Source of the DNA: Cryptomeria japonica
Taxonomy: Eukaryota; Streptophyta; Pinopsida; Cupressales; Cupressaceae
Direction of reading: 5' to 3'
Length of the DNA: 64,000 nucleotides
Assembly: GCF_030272615.1 (NCBI RefSeq)
Contig: NC_081412.1
Coordinates: 138,264,747-138,328,746, forward strand
Shown: one piece after another, positions 1-11,150 of the stretch
Position numbering within the stretch: position 1 is the stretch's first letter
How the letters are laid out: each line of letters starts with the position of its first letter
Translations under genes and position numbers: made by a program
Notes under the pieces: model-generated
Database searches by the model: none
What the model saw: only the letters and a program-made list of their open reading frames with translations
What the model was told of the DNA's origin: nothing

Positions 1-696
1 ATCACAAAATTGGAGAATAAACTAAAGGAATCAAAGAATCAGTCTTCCTTCAAGAAAAGAGAAATAGTTAGCTCTATGTTAACTCATTTAAATGAAAAGG
101 TTGATAGCAAGTTGAATAGTATTCATTATTTATATTCATTTTTGTTTAATATTCAAGGTTTTGATCAGGATAAAGAGGTGACAATACCTCTGTTTACCAA
201 ATGGTTACAAAAGGAAAATGAGCTTAGACTAATGTTAATGGCTTCTAAATATCATGCTGAGAGACCACCTACACTTCAGCCAACCTATATTTTTTTGAAG
301 TCAATGCAAGAAGCTCAAATCCAACCAGAAAGTATGGAGAAAAAAAAAAGAGAGTTGATGAGGAGTTTCAATGAGTTAAATAATACACTTTTTCCAGGGA
401 TTTTGGATGAGAATGGAGCTATCAAGCCTTTGTAGCTATGGAAGGAAGATAAAGAGAGAATCATCAACACTCAGGTGGAACTAATTTGTGATGATTTGGA
501 TACTGATTTTTTGGAAAAAAGTATGGATAAAATTGTATGCATAGGGACATTCTTTGAGTCTTTTGAAAGAGAAGAAAATCAAGTTGTTGTAAAGTATACT
601 CCATATAGGGAGAAAGTTGATGAGGTCATGAGTTTTAGGTGGCTATCTAATGAAGAATACAATGAATGGAGAAAGACATATTTGAACAAGGAATAA
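1..696 (+). pseudogene. C-terminal part of LTR-embedded reading frame (Z copy)
   Basis: This is an open frame broken by one stop (433-435, TAG) and entering from outside the window. It gives about 230 lysine- and glutamate-rich residues. I do not recognise a database family. By eye it aligns with the C-terminal third of the G LTR frame (45339-46191). Both have a 'KW' followed by an acidic stretch, a later W-rich segment, and an ending of the form W-x(3)-(E/D)-x-Y-x-EW-(R/T)-(K/R)-x-Y. The DNA of the two copies is otherwise poorly alike, so the likeness is at protein level. The frame ends about 300 bp before a TATA box once element A is removed, so it lies in U3. No membrane segment or known catalytic motif is visible. 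A stand-alone host gene is possible but less likely. Confidence 0.5.
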
Positions 697-930
697 AGGC
701 TTCAAACAATTAGCTAGACAACTTATTGATGTGACAATTTGGTAAACGGTTTTGTCTTCTTGTAGCAGTTACCTTTTTTAACATGAGCAACAATAGGGTG
801 GGTCCATATTATGATCTTTTTTGGCAATAACAAGGAAGACAAAGTGCATAAAGTTTTTTGATGAAGCAGTTAAAGATATTTGGTGTTGGTTGTGACATTC
901 CTCAAAGGAACATTGTAACAAGAATCATAT

Positions 931-2415
931 TGATGAATCTATGATCGACAATTATTACCAAACCGATACTAAGAGGGGGGGGGTGAATCAGTACAGACAA
1001 AAATTTTTTTCCTTGAACTAGTTTGACTGAAAACACTGTACTTTACTGGCAAGCAATAACACCGATCTAAATCAGATTACTATCCGTTAAACATAGTAAG
1101 AATGTGAAAGACATAAACCGGTAGCTCTTAGCTTTCCACATAATCTAACATCTTATTTCCACTTCACCCTTACGCATAAACAAGTACTCTACCATCAAAA
1201 ATATAATAGCTTGCTAGTTCAACATGATTTACCACTTGACATAAAATAACAAAGCATCACATGAAAAGACATCACACATGACACACATATTTTTCATGTG
1301 GAAACCCAACTAGGAAAAACCACAGTGGGGATGAATACCCACAAATTGTTCTTTGAACCCTTTTGAAGTCCGCTCTGTTAGGATCCTAGTCTAGTTAAAT
1401 ACTATTACAATAGGTTTTGTTAGGAACCAATCCTACTAGGGATCACCCGGTTAAGGGATGGCTAAATACTCGTTAACTGTTAAACCCTATTAAAGGTTAC
1501 CTTGTTAGAGGATTTTAAGAACTCAATGATTTTGAGTCACCCTGTTAAAGGATTTACAGCAAGTCGATTAAAGCTACCCTATTAAGGGATTTTCCAACTA
1601 TTGAAGTGGTTAGAGGTCAATAGGTATTACAATGATCTGGTAACAACACTCAATGCCAATGTAGATCCACTTTAGTTGCTTCCTTCAACAATCACACTCT
1701 GCAGGTATTTATTCTTTTATCTGGTCTGGCAAGAATCATGTATCTTTGCTCTTAGATACACACACAACATTTTCCAACAACTTTAACATGAAAAACAACA
1801 TCGACCTTATAGGAAACAGATAGGTCAGTAGTGGAAACCCTAAACCCTAAACATTTAGGTTAAGCAATTCAGTCAGTTCAATCCTAACCATTGAACATGT
1901 TGCATTGATTACAACAGTCTTGAATAGATCTCAAGACATTCTCCAACATTCGTTCTTCATCGCTTCTTAGAGGCTGATAACCCATCATGCATTCTCCACC
2001 GTTTATAGAGACTTCGCACATTCCCAAGGTAGATAGGATCAATCTCCTTCATGCAAGATCCTTCAAACGCATAAGGCTAACATGGCAACACAATCTGTTC
2101 TTCATTACAATGCTAACTCATCACACATTGTCATCGGTTGAATCACACAGGCATGGAACACTTCAACTAAACCCTAAAGCTGAGACTACCAACCGGTAGT
2201 CATACCATATGAAACCTTGATACAAAACATTCCACATACCGGTTCACATTTCAACATACCTGTTCACTTGGACAAGCATACCACTTTACTTTTTCACATA
2301 TACCAGTTCTCTTTCCAATTGCTTGCTTTAATATACTGGTTCACTCTTTAGCATATTGACATCAATGACAACATACAATATCATCATGTCATCATATTCT
2401 GCACATATGCCAACA
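931..2415 (-). repeat. Element A 3' LTR
   Basis: It matches 6814-8317 over its whole length with scattered substitutions and small indels. It starts tgatgaatc and ends gccaaca on the plus strand. The plant copia U5-type block (gggaaaaacca ... gtgggga) is at about 1310-1340. It contains two short telomere-like words (ccctaaaccctaaac, 1836 region), also present in the other LTR. Confidence 0.95.
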
Positions 2416-2427
2416 ATCTCCACATTT
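2416..2427 (-). other. Element A polypurine tract
   Basis: On the minus strand this reads aaatgtggagat, directly before the LTR start TGTTGGCA. It is the expected plus-strand primer site, a little degraded from the G-run seen in D and F. Confidence 0.75.
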
Positions 2428-2512
2428 GGCATTGATGACAATATACAAAGATATCTCTCCGCTTCACATCTTCTCCCCCAATGCTGCAGATATCTTCTCC
2501 GATTCACATCTT

Positions 2513-2538
2513 CTCCCCCTTTGACAACAATGCCAAAG
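2513..2538 (-). other. Second PPT-like module in the element A 3' untranslated region
   Basis: On the minus strand, 'ctttggcattgttgtcaaag' runs into a G-run followed by 'agaa'. It sits about 100 bp before the true polypurine tract, with a third G-run at about 2473. Equivalent modules occur in C (23429-23456), D (17786-17812) and F (55580-55606). Confidence 0.6.
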
Positions 2539-2841
2539 TGGGGACATATACATCTATGTTCTACTATGCTGCTCCCCCTAAGGAGTAGCATCCTTCAACA
2601 CACCAATCCTGAAAAAGATATATCAATGTAAGACTTGACTGATGTGGAGCACACACCTTTAGTTCACCTCTTGAAGGGACAACACCCCTAATTCACCTCT
2701 TAGATAGGTAAATGTAGCCTTTGGTAGAGGCTTGGTGAATATGTCTGCTAACTGCTCCTTATTGGAAACATGTTCCAATACAACCTCTTTGTTCTGAACC
2801 TTTTCCCTCAAGAAATGATACTTAAGCTCAAAGTGCTTGGT

Positions 2842-3222
2842 TCAAGAATGTAAAACCAGATTCTTGGAGATGTTAATTGCACTTATATTGTCCCAAAATA
2901 TACTTACCGGTTCAGATACAGAAACTTTGAAGCCGTTTAATACATGCTTCATCCAAATTGTCTGAGTGCAATTCATAAAAGCTACAATGTACTTTGCTTT
3001 TGCTATAGACTGAGAGATACAACTCTGCTTTTTTCTCATCCATGAGACTAGTCTACCACCAAGAAAGAATGCACCACTGATTGTGCTCTTCTGGTCGTCC
3101 ACATTACTAGCCCAATCAACATCTATAAATACTTTCAAGTTGAAATTATTATTGTATGGATACCACAATCCATAGTCAATAGTTCCCTTCAGATATCTAA
3201 GAATCAGCTTGACTGCTACCAA
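2842..3222 (-). pseudogene. pol: Element A RNase H domain (copia pol C-terminus)
   Basis: This 126-residue piece carries the copia RNase H pattern: 'LKGTIDYGLWY', then 'D.DWASNVDDQKSTISG', then 'SWMRKKQSCISQS', then a degenerate catalytic block reading AKAKY where family members usually have AEAEY. The acidic residue of that block is therefore a lysine here. It follows the RT piece at 3250-3996 after a frameshift. The C-terminal tail usual in copia runs past 2842 in degraded form. Confidence 0.85.
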
Positions 3223-3249
3223 GTGGGATTCTCTTGGGCTTTTCTGGAA

Positions 3250-4209
3250 CTATGCAGTAATGCCCACTACATGTGTAATGTCCGGTCTGCTATGTACTAA
3301 ATAGTGCAACTTACCAATCATTGATCGGTATTCCTTCTCATTTACCAACATTGAGTCATCCTCTTTTGATAATTTACAACCGGTCACCATTGGTGTACTA
3401 ACAGATTTGTTGTCTTCCATGCCAAAGGTCTTCAACACCTCTTTGACATACTTGGACTGAGTGATAAAGATTCCATCTTTCATTTGTTGAATCTGTAGTC
3501 CAATGAAGAACTTGATCTCCCCTATGAGTGACATCTCAAATTCCTTCTTCATCTCATTTGCAAAGTCATGACTCATCTTGTCATCTCCACCAAAGATTAT
3601 GTCATCAACAAATACTTCACAGATCAGAATCTGATCTCCTTCTGATTTCAAGTAGATATTGCTATCTTCACTTGTTCTTTCAAATCCAATTTTCACAAGA
3701 TGGGAGTGCAGGCGTTCATACCATTCTCTAGGTGCCTGCTTTAGTCCATACAAGGCTTTATGTAGCCTACACACCATGTCACTATCTTCTGATAGGGAAA
3801 ACCCATCTGGTTGTTCTATATACATCTCATCTTCAAGTATTCCATTCAAGAATGTAGATTTTACATCCATTTGATATACTTTGAATCCCTTTAAAGCTTC
3901 ATATGCAAGAAGCATACAAACTCCTTCCAATCTGGCTATAGGAGAAAATGTTTCTCCATAGTCTTCTCCTTCTTCTTGGGCATATCCTTTACACACTAGT
4001 CAGGCTTTGTCTCTAACCACTGAGCCATCTTCATTCATCTTATTTCTGAAAACCCATTTGGTGCCAATGACATTTTTATGCTCTAGTCTGGGTACCAAAG
4101 ACCATGTACCATTCTTTTCTATTTGGTCAAGTTCCTCTTCCATTGCCTTGATCCATTCTTCATCTTTATGTGCCTCTTTGAATGTTTTAGGCTCAAATTC
4201 AGAGATCAT
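3250..4209 (-). pseudogene. pol: Element A reverse transcriptase domain
   Basis: RNA-dependent DNA polymerase of the copia polyprotein, in two open pieces (4209-4000 and 3996-3250) separated by a single TGA at 4000-4002. Visible motifs are 'WIKAMEEELDQI', 'NVIGTKWVFRNKMNEDG', 'DVKSTFLNG', 'ALYGLKQAPREWYERL' and the catalytic box FVDDIIFGG at about 3595-3612, where the usual tyrosine is phenylalanine. The stop sits where family members have an arginine, consistent with CGA to TGA decay. It is the best preserved part of element A. Confidence 0.93.
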
Positions 4210-4504
4210 GCAAGATTTTTCTCTAACTTTTCTTCTTGTAATAATTCTTGCATCCTTATCTCCTATGATCTACTTTGGATCATGATTCAACTTTACATAC
4301 CTAGGGATGATCTTAACAGATTCCTCTTGCTTTTCTTCTTCATCCTCATCTTCATCAGCATCCATCGGTATAGGAGCACTACTATTGGTGCTAGGTTGTT
4401 TTGCAACCAGTTCCCAGAAGGTTACTATCGGTTCATCTCTTACTTGCTCACTGCTAGTTTCCTCAGGTTTCTCAGAGGTTTCATCAACTCTAACATTGAT
4501 GCTT

Positions 4505-5356
4505 TCAACAATTCTCTATCCTATTATTGAAACATTTGAGAGCTTTACTCTTGGTGGAATACCCTAGGAATATTCCCTCATCACATTTAGCATCAAACTT
4601 TCTCTGATGTTCACTCCTCTTGATATAAAATTTGCTACCAAACACTCTAAAGTAGCTTACCACTAGTGTGTTAGCAGTCCAATACTCATAAGGTGTTTTA
4701 TCCTTACCCTTTTTGATGAGTACCCAGTTCATTGTGTAGACTGCAGTGCTCACCGCTTCTCTCCAAAAGGTGTGAGCAACTTTTCCTTGGATCAACATAG
4801 TTCTAGCTGCTTCAACCATAGTTCGGTTGTTCCTCTCTACTAGGCCATTCTGCTGTGGAGTCCGGGGGGTAGACAGTTGCCTCTTGATGACATTCTCTTC
4901 ATATTATTTGTTTAATTCACCGGACGTTAATTCTCCTCCTTGATTAGTTCTAAGGCATTTGATTCTCTTACCAATTTCTCTTTCTACCAGTGCTCTGAAG
5001 GCTTTGAACTTTACAAAGACTTAAAACTTATCCTTTAATAATGTGACCCACATCATTCTTGAGCAATCATCATTAAGAATCATAAAATACCTATCTCCCT
5101 GCACACTCCTAGTTTTCATAGGACCACACAAATCAATATGCACAAGATCAAGTAAATTGTCTACAATGAAAGATTTATCTTTGAAGGTTGAGGAAGACAT
5201 TTTCCCCAATTTACATTCTCTGCACAAAGGATTTTCTAGTTTGCTTAGCACATGCAATCCTCTAACTGCCTTGATCTTACTAGATTTCACAATATTGTCA
5301 AAGTTTACATGGCAGAGTCTCCTATGCCATATCCAGCTAACATCACACTTAGCCAT
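4505..5356 (-). pseudogene. pol: Element A integrase
   Basis: It begins with the GAG-pre-integrase segment WHRRLCHVNF and the following CREC pair, which form the zinc-binding HHCC. The core 'DLVHIDLCGPM' (first Asp) and 'TPQQNGLVERNNRT' (catalytic Glu) follow, then 'FGSKFYIKR' towards the C-terminus. The second catalytic position reads RTNQGGE in place of the usual RSDNGGE, so the Asp is lost. Stops lie between 5020 and 4820. The element uses it to insert DNA with 5-bp duplications, matching the CATAT seen. Confidence 0.9.
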
Positions 5357-5449
5357 AAGACATGTACTGATATTTGCATTCAGCTAAAATAGGTTACCTT
5401 TGGGCTGCATACTGGTGGCCATCAGTTCACCATTCTTTCCTTTGATTTT

Positions 5450-5779
5450 TCACACTCCATTTTTGAATTCCAGAATGAGTCCATTATCATTCAGCTGAGC
5501 AACACTCAAAAGGTTGTGTCTGAGACCTTCTACCCAATAAACATTATCAACACTTCTTTTTCCATTCAGAGAGATGGACCCTCTTCCTTTTACCATACAT
5601 GGTGCATCTTTACCAAAACAAACCATGCCACCATCATACTCTTTTAGAGATAGAAACTTACTCCAATCACCAGTCATGTGGTGAGAACAACCACTATCAA
5701 TAATCCACTCATTGGAATCATCAAAGTGGGAGACAAGTGCCTTCTTGTCTGGCACATCTTCCTTAACTGCTAGAAACAC
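5450..5779 (-). pseudogene. pol: Element A aspartic protease
   Basis: A retropepsin-like protease of copia type. The active site DSG is at 5690-5698, followed by CSHHMTG and downstream 'GKGSI'-like and 'YWVEGLRHNLLSV' blocks found at the protease/integrase border. The active-site residues are intact. It is open over 109 residues and ends at a stop at 5450-5452. It is separated from the Gag piece by a TAA near 5800. Confidence 0.88.
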
Positions 5780-5800
5780 AATGTCTTCACTTTCTTCATC

Positions 5801-6742
5801 TTATGATTCCTCATTAGTGACACCTTCATCAACTGCTACAAAATAGTTTCTCTGATTTCCTCCTTTGAACTTCTTGAACTTTTCCGGTTTGTCCTTATTA
5901 TCACCATTAGGACAATTTACAACAATGTGTCCTATCCTATTGCAAAAAAAGCATTTCAAAGGGATCTTACCTCTGTATTTACCAGTTCCCTTAGGAAGTC
6001 TCTTGGCAAGAAGAGCTTCAAATTCCATCAGGATCTCCTCATCATCCATTTCTCTACTTTGTCTTGGTTCACCACTGGAACTAGCTTCTTTTCCCTTTCT
6101 AGATGGTGTGGCAGATGCTCTAAAGGTTGATTCAGTCTTCTAAATACTGCCATCATAATTATTTAGCTCATAAGCTATCAACTTAGCAATGATGGAGTCT
6201 AGGGATACCTTTGTCTTGTCCATAGACCTCAACTCCTGAATAACAACAACCCTTATTGCATAGACCGGTAATAAGGATCTCAAAACTTTGCTAACAATAG
6301 TGAAATTTTCTATTTTACCACCTGCACTCTTGATATCTCCAACAATAGTTTTGATTCTTATTCCATGTTATTGAATGGTCTCTCCTTCAACCATCCGCAT
6401 GTCCTAAAACTTTCCCCTAAGGCTTTCTTCCTTAGCTTGTTTTACATGCCCATCACCACCATAGATATTCTCAAGTGCATCCCATACTTCTTTTGGATTC
6501 TATTTAGCCTGAACATCAATAAACTCAATGCCAAATAAAATGTTGATTGGGGCTTCCATGACTTGCCCATTCTCCTGAATCTCTCTCTTTTGACCATCGG
6601 TGAGAGTACCGGTAGGGATAACATAAGCATTCTCAACATAGCTCCAGTGTTGAGCACCCATGCTTCTGATGTATATCTTCATTCTGTCCTTCCATATTTT
6701 AAAGTTATCTCTATTGAACTTTGGACCTTCCCTCTTCATCAT
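5801..6742 (-). pseudogene. gag: Element A Gag
   Basis: The nucleocapsid precursor begins at an ATG at 6742, about 60 bp after the PBS. The N-terminal region has 'FNRDNFKIWKDRM', typical of copia Gag. The zinc knuckle CX2CX4HX4C (CFFCNRIGHIVVNC) is at 5912-5953 and binds genomic RNA in family members. Several in-frame stops lie between 6499 and 6050. A lysine-rich stretch and then an acidic stretch follow the knuckle before the protease. Confidence 0.85.
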
Positions 6743-6799
6743 TAGAATAGGATCTTTCCCTCAAGCGATTAAGCTTACAACATAGAGGACCTAGAGGAT

Positions 6800-6811
6800 G
6801 CTCTGATACCA
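6800..6811 (-). other. Element A primer binding site (tRNA-iMet)
   Basis: On the minus strand this reads tggtatcagagc, two bases after the 5' LTR. It is the standard plant copia PBS, complementary to the 3' end of initiator methionine tRNA. Confidence 0.93.
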
Positions 6812-6813
6812 AT

Positions 6814-8317
6814 TGATGAATCAATGATGAACAATTAGTACCAAACCAATACTGAGAGGGGGGGTGATTCGGTACAGACAAAAACACTTTTCCTTGAACC
6901 GGTTTGACTAAAAACACTACACTTTATTGGCGAGCAATAACACCGATCTAAACCAGATTACTACTGGTTAAACATAGTAAGAATGTGAAAGATATAAACT
7001 GGTAGCTCTTAGCTTTCCACACAATCTAACATCTTATTTCAACATCACCCTTATGCATAAACAAGTACTCTACCATCATAAATATAATAGCTTGCTAGTT
7101 CAACATGATTTACCACTTGAGAGAAAATAAAAAAGCATCACATGAAAAGGCATCACACATGACACACATTTTTTTCACATGGAAACCCAACTGGGAAAAA
7201 CCATGGTGGGGATGAATACCCACAAGTTGTTCTTTGAACCCTTTTGAAGTCCACTCTATTAGGAGCCTAGTCTGGTTAAAGACTATTACAATAGGTTCTA
7301 TTAGGAACTGATCCTGCTAGGGATCACCCGATTAAGGGATGGCTAAATGCGCAGTTAAGAGTTAAACCCTGTTAAAGGTTACCATGTTAGAGGATTTTAA
7401 GAACTCAGTGATTTTGAGTCACCCTATTAAAGGATTAACAACAAGTTGATTAAAGCTACCCTATTAAGGGATTTTCCAACTATTGAAGTGGTTAGAGGTC
7501 AACAAGTATTACAATGATTTGGTAATAACACTCAATGCCAATGCAGACCCACTTTAGTTCCTTCCTTCAACAATCACACTCTGTAAGTATCTATTCTTTT
7601 ATCTGGTCTGGCAAGAATCACGTATCTCTTCTCTTAGATACACACACAATATTTGCCAACAACTTTAACATGAAAAACAACATCGACCTTATAGGAAATA
7701 GATAGGTCAGTAGCATAAATCCTAAACCCTAAACATTTAGGTTAAGCAATTGAGTCGGTTCAATCCTAACCGTTGAACACGTTGCATTGATTACAATAGT
7801 CTTGAACAGATCTCAAGATGTTCTCCAACATTTGTTCTTCATCGCTTCTTAGAGGCCGATAACCCATCATGCATTCTCCACAATTTACAAAGACTTCGCA
7901 CATTCTTGAGGTAGATAGGATCAATCTCCTTCATGCAAGATCCTTCACGCGCATAAGGTTGATGTGGCAACACAATATGCTCTTCATTACAATGCTAACT
8001 CATCACACGATATCATTGGTTGAATCACATAGGCATGGAACACTTCAATCAGAAACCCTGAAGCTGAGACTACCAACCAGTAGCCATACCATATGAAACC
8101 TTGATACAAAACATTGCACATACCAATTCACATTTCAACATACCGGTTCACTTGGACAAGCATACCGCTTCACTTTTTCACATATACCGGTTTACAACAT
8201 CATACTGGTTCTCTTGCCAGTTGCTTACTTCAATATACCAGTTCACTCTTCAGCATATTGACATCAATGACAATATACAATATCAACATGTCATCATATT
8301 CTGCATATATGCCAACA
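6814..8317 (-). repeat. Element A 5' LTR
   Basis: Partner of 931-2415, ending gccaaca before CATAT at 8318-8322. Open frames within it (for example 8101-8416) are chance frames in LTR DNA. Relative to the other LTR it carries a short extra segment near 8190-8210. Confidence 0.95.
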
Positions 8318-8386
8318 CATATATGTCCGATCATTTTTATGAAAAGTATCTCCTCTGGACCGAAGCTTTTTTGCTCCCTTGTTTTC

Positions 8387-8394
8387 TATAAAAG
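8387..8394 (+). promoter_or_regulatory. Probable TATA box of the Z LTR
   Basis: TATAAAAG follows the word 'ccgaagctt' (8360 region), in the same arrangement as the TATAAATGG of element G at 46312. It would mark the U3/R boundary, about 300 bp downstream of the reading frame once element A is removed. Confidence 0.5.
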
Positions 8395-9380
8395 GGAATT
8401 CAAGGCCAAGAGATAGGGTTTTGGTTTGAACTCTCTACCAATTTTTCTAAATCAGAGTCATAGTTCCATTAGCAAGTTTTAGGTGCGAATGAGCAAAGTG
8501 TAAAGTATTTTTTGGAGAGAAAAATAAGAATGAGTCTTATGTCATATTTTGTGCAGGTTTTGAAGGATTGCATTGTATATTGTCTTATGAGAGATATGGC
8601 ATTTGAGTTAATGAAATAGAATCTAAACCTGTTTCTCTTCATTGTATGATTCTACTATCTTTTGAATGAAATATAATCAAGGGTTTCCTTCATTCATTGC
8701 ATTGTTGTGATGTATGTGATTTGTGTTTATGTTGTGATCTAAGGGATCAATTGAATGCTTGAACAAAACTGCAGAGTGGTGGGGCTTGTGTAGGGATTTT
8801 GATAAGTTGTTTAGATTTGGGCCATAGTTAAGATATATGGCAATGTAATATATTCTTGGTTCAACATGCTAGTAGATAAATTCTATTGTAATTCATCTTA
8901 CATCTCATGAATTTGAGTCCCCAATGGAATAAGGCACTAGTTATAGATTGTCTTAGTCTTTACAATCTATTTTGTGCTCCATTAATCTATATTTCTATAA
9001 ATTGTTGATTACTAGAATATATTTTATTTCACATCTGTTATTATATGTTTTCTTCCATGCTCCAATAGGTTGAGGTTCACTAGAGAATTTGCCATTCTTA
9101 AGCATTCTCCCTCTTTATTGAGCCTGTATATGAGATTATCTGCTTTGTTTTAGTGCAATTTGTGAGTATGCCACAAAGATTATAAATTCACTAAGGGATC
9201 ACCATCCCAAGTCTTGTAGAGCCCAAAGTGTAGAAGGATATGTTGAATCCTTGTCAGTTGGTCCAATTTATAGAGGATATTTATAGTTGGAGTTGGCTTC
9301 TCCATATATATTTGAAGACTCAACTTGGTTTCTACCTTTTGCAGTGTAAACCCTTTGGGGAAGAAACATAATTAAGGACT

Positions 9381-9949
9381 CTAGAACAACTCTTCATAAG
9401 CATAATATTATTGTACAAAATATGAGAAATACCACACAACACATCAACACCAAGTTTATCACTTTAAACAATTCTTTTTAAACCTTGAATCAATGGTAGA
9501 GCTTCACTTTTTGGTTATTGTTGACTCATCCATTGTTGAAGATTTCAAATTGATTATCAATCTTCTCCAATTGGTCAATGGAAACCCTAGTTAGTGATTC
9601 ATCTACATCATGAGTATTAAGGAAACAATGAGGATAAACAGAGTCATTTGTAGGGTTGGAAGAACCACTAACATCCTCAAAGAACAAGTTATCCAAATTA
9701 GGCCCCATCTCCTCGATAATTAAACCTTGGGAAGCCTTAATTCTATAACTCCTTCTCATGGTGATATTATAGGTTGGAATAATAATAGTAAAATTCATGC
9801 ACAAAGGAGGGAAATTAGAAATTTGAATTTGAAATGTGAAATGTGAAATTTAAAGTAATTAAACAATGCACAATTTTTTGTAAAATTGATTGTTAAATTA
9901 ATTAAGCAAAATTTATTTGTGATTTTGAAAGGATAAATTCATAAAGAGC
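9381..9949. other. Unassigned stretch with a small minus-strand frame
   Basis: No transposon domain is recognised. An open frame of 92 codons on the minus strand (9804-9526) starts with ATG and is rich in Asn, Asp and Ser. It contains 'MRRSYRIKASQGLI' and an acidic middle. I do not recognise it and see no promoter. It may be a remnant of a decayed element. Confidence 0.3.
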
Positions 9950-10560
9950 ATGCAATCCACTAATAAATTTAAATTTAAAAATTAGGGTTTTATGAAAATA
10001 ACCTCTTAATTTTTAAAATTAATTTGAAAATTGGATCTAAGATTGTAATTTTGAATTTGAACTAACATTAATAATTAGATTTGAAATAATTAATCCAAAG
10101 TTTAAACAACCCACAAGTTCAATCTTAAATTTAAAAATTAGGGTTTTGAGATTAACATCTAAATTTTTGAAATTTGATTGGAAATTAAACTTGTAAGTGA
10201 AAATTTGGATTGCGAGATGGGAAAACACTCAGATCTGAAATAATTAATCCAAAGTTTAAACAACCCACAAGTTCCATCTTAAATTTGAAAACTAGGGTTT
10301 TGAAATTAACCACTAAATTTTTAAATCCGATCGGAAATTAAACTTGTAAGTGAAAATTTGAATTATGAAATGGGAAAACACCTAGATTTGAATTAATTAA
10401 TTCAAATTAAGCAATTCACAAGCTCAATTTTATATTTAAAAATTAGGGTTTTGTTGAATTTAACCTCTAAATTTTTAAAATTTACTTGGAAATAAAACTT
10501 GTAAATGAAAATTTGAATTTTAAATTGCATAAATAGTCAGATCTGAGAACATAAATCAAA
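9950..10560. repeat. AT-rich tandem repeat, about 152-bp units, about four copies
   Basis: Each unit contains 'cacaagttcaatcttaaa', 'attagggtttt' and 'aacttgtaagtgaaaattt'. The word 'ccacaagttc' or its variant starts at 10111, 10265 and 10416, giving periods of 154 and 151 bp. An earlier, more diverged unit begins near 9955. The units differ by substitutions and small indels, so the array is old. Confidence 0.8.
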
Positions 10561-11150
10561 ATTAATGGTGTAAGGAGTCAGATTCACCAAAGTGTAATGG
10601 GTGAAAAATTAGGTGTTGTTATATGGAGCCTAATCAGTCTTGGAGGTTAATTTTTCATACTTTTATCGACGTAGTTTTCCCCCAAGTTATTCAATGAGGG
10701 TTTGGGGGCAGTACCCCCAAGATGGGGTCAAGGAGCAATGCCCCTTGTGGGGTCTAGGGGCAGTGCTCCTGGCATGCTCCTTGTCGTGGTATAGGGCAGG
10801 GTCGAGGGGCAACGCTCCCGAAAGCTCAACGAACTTTTATTATTTTATAAAGGCGTCAGGAGCTATTTTTTCTATTGGCTAACATGTTCTAACCCTAATT
10901 TTGTAACCAACATAAGTCTTGATAAAATGGCTAAGGGTTAGGGTTTTTTGTAGAGAATTTTGTAGCATTTTGCAACTGTATTGAGTTACAAGGGATTGTT
11001 GGTTGTAATCGATTTGATTTACTAGATAATAATATTAGACTCTCTGTTTGGTGGACGTAGCTCGAGTTTGGGTTCTACATTCCTCTATTAAATATCTATT
11101 TGCATATAATTGATATTTTTGCATGTAATTTCTGACATTAGGGTTTCACC
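10561..11150 (+). repeat. Possible solo LTR remnant with G-rich hairpins
   Basis: The part at 10698-10831 holds four G/C hairpin words such as 'gggggcagtaccccc' and 'ggagcaatgcccc'. A G-rich leader and then 'tggtggacgtagctcgagtt' at about 11040 resemble the tail of plant LTRs, where 'gtggacgtag' is common. No pair of ends or target duplication was found, so this is a guess from composition and one motif. Confidence 0.3.

Larger units (their letters stand above)
931..8317 (-). mobile_element. Element A: full-length Ty1/copia retrotransposon
   Basis: A complete copia element of about 7.4 kb on the minus strand. Its LTRs (931-2415 and 6814-8317) both begin TG and end CA on the plus strand. The 5-bp target duplication CATAT is exact at 926-930 and 8318-8322. 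The PBS, Gag zinc knuckle, protease, integrase, reverse transcriptase and RNase H occur in copia order. Point stops and small frameshifts break the polyprotein, so the copy is dead, but its domains remain readable. It inserted into LTR Z. Confidence 0.95.
1..9380 (+). mobile_element. Element Z: end of a gypsy-like LTR, interrupted by element A
   Basis: The stretches 1-930 and 8323-~9380 join across the CATAT target duplication of element A. Together they resemble the end of the giant LTR of element G (42744-47146): tail of an unknown reading frame, short gap, a TATA box after the shared word 'ccgaagctt', then a downstream leader. Shared words in the leader include 'aaggcactagt' (8931 region versus 46813 region) and 'caaagtgtagaagg' (9223 region versus 47016 region). 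I infer U3-R-U5 of a diverged relative of G. The right edge is approximate because no PBS was recognised. The left part lies outside the window. Confidence 0.55.

Noticed and set aside
1836-1850. Telomere-like words (ccctaaaccctaaac)
   Set aside because: Only about two units, and the same words occur at the matching place in the other LTR of element A. This is LTR sequence, not a telomere.
8101-8416. Two overlapping frames rich in Tyr, Ser and Thr
   Set aside because: They lie in the 5' LTR of element A and its flank, have no domain, and are not kept in the other LTR.
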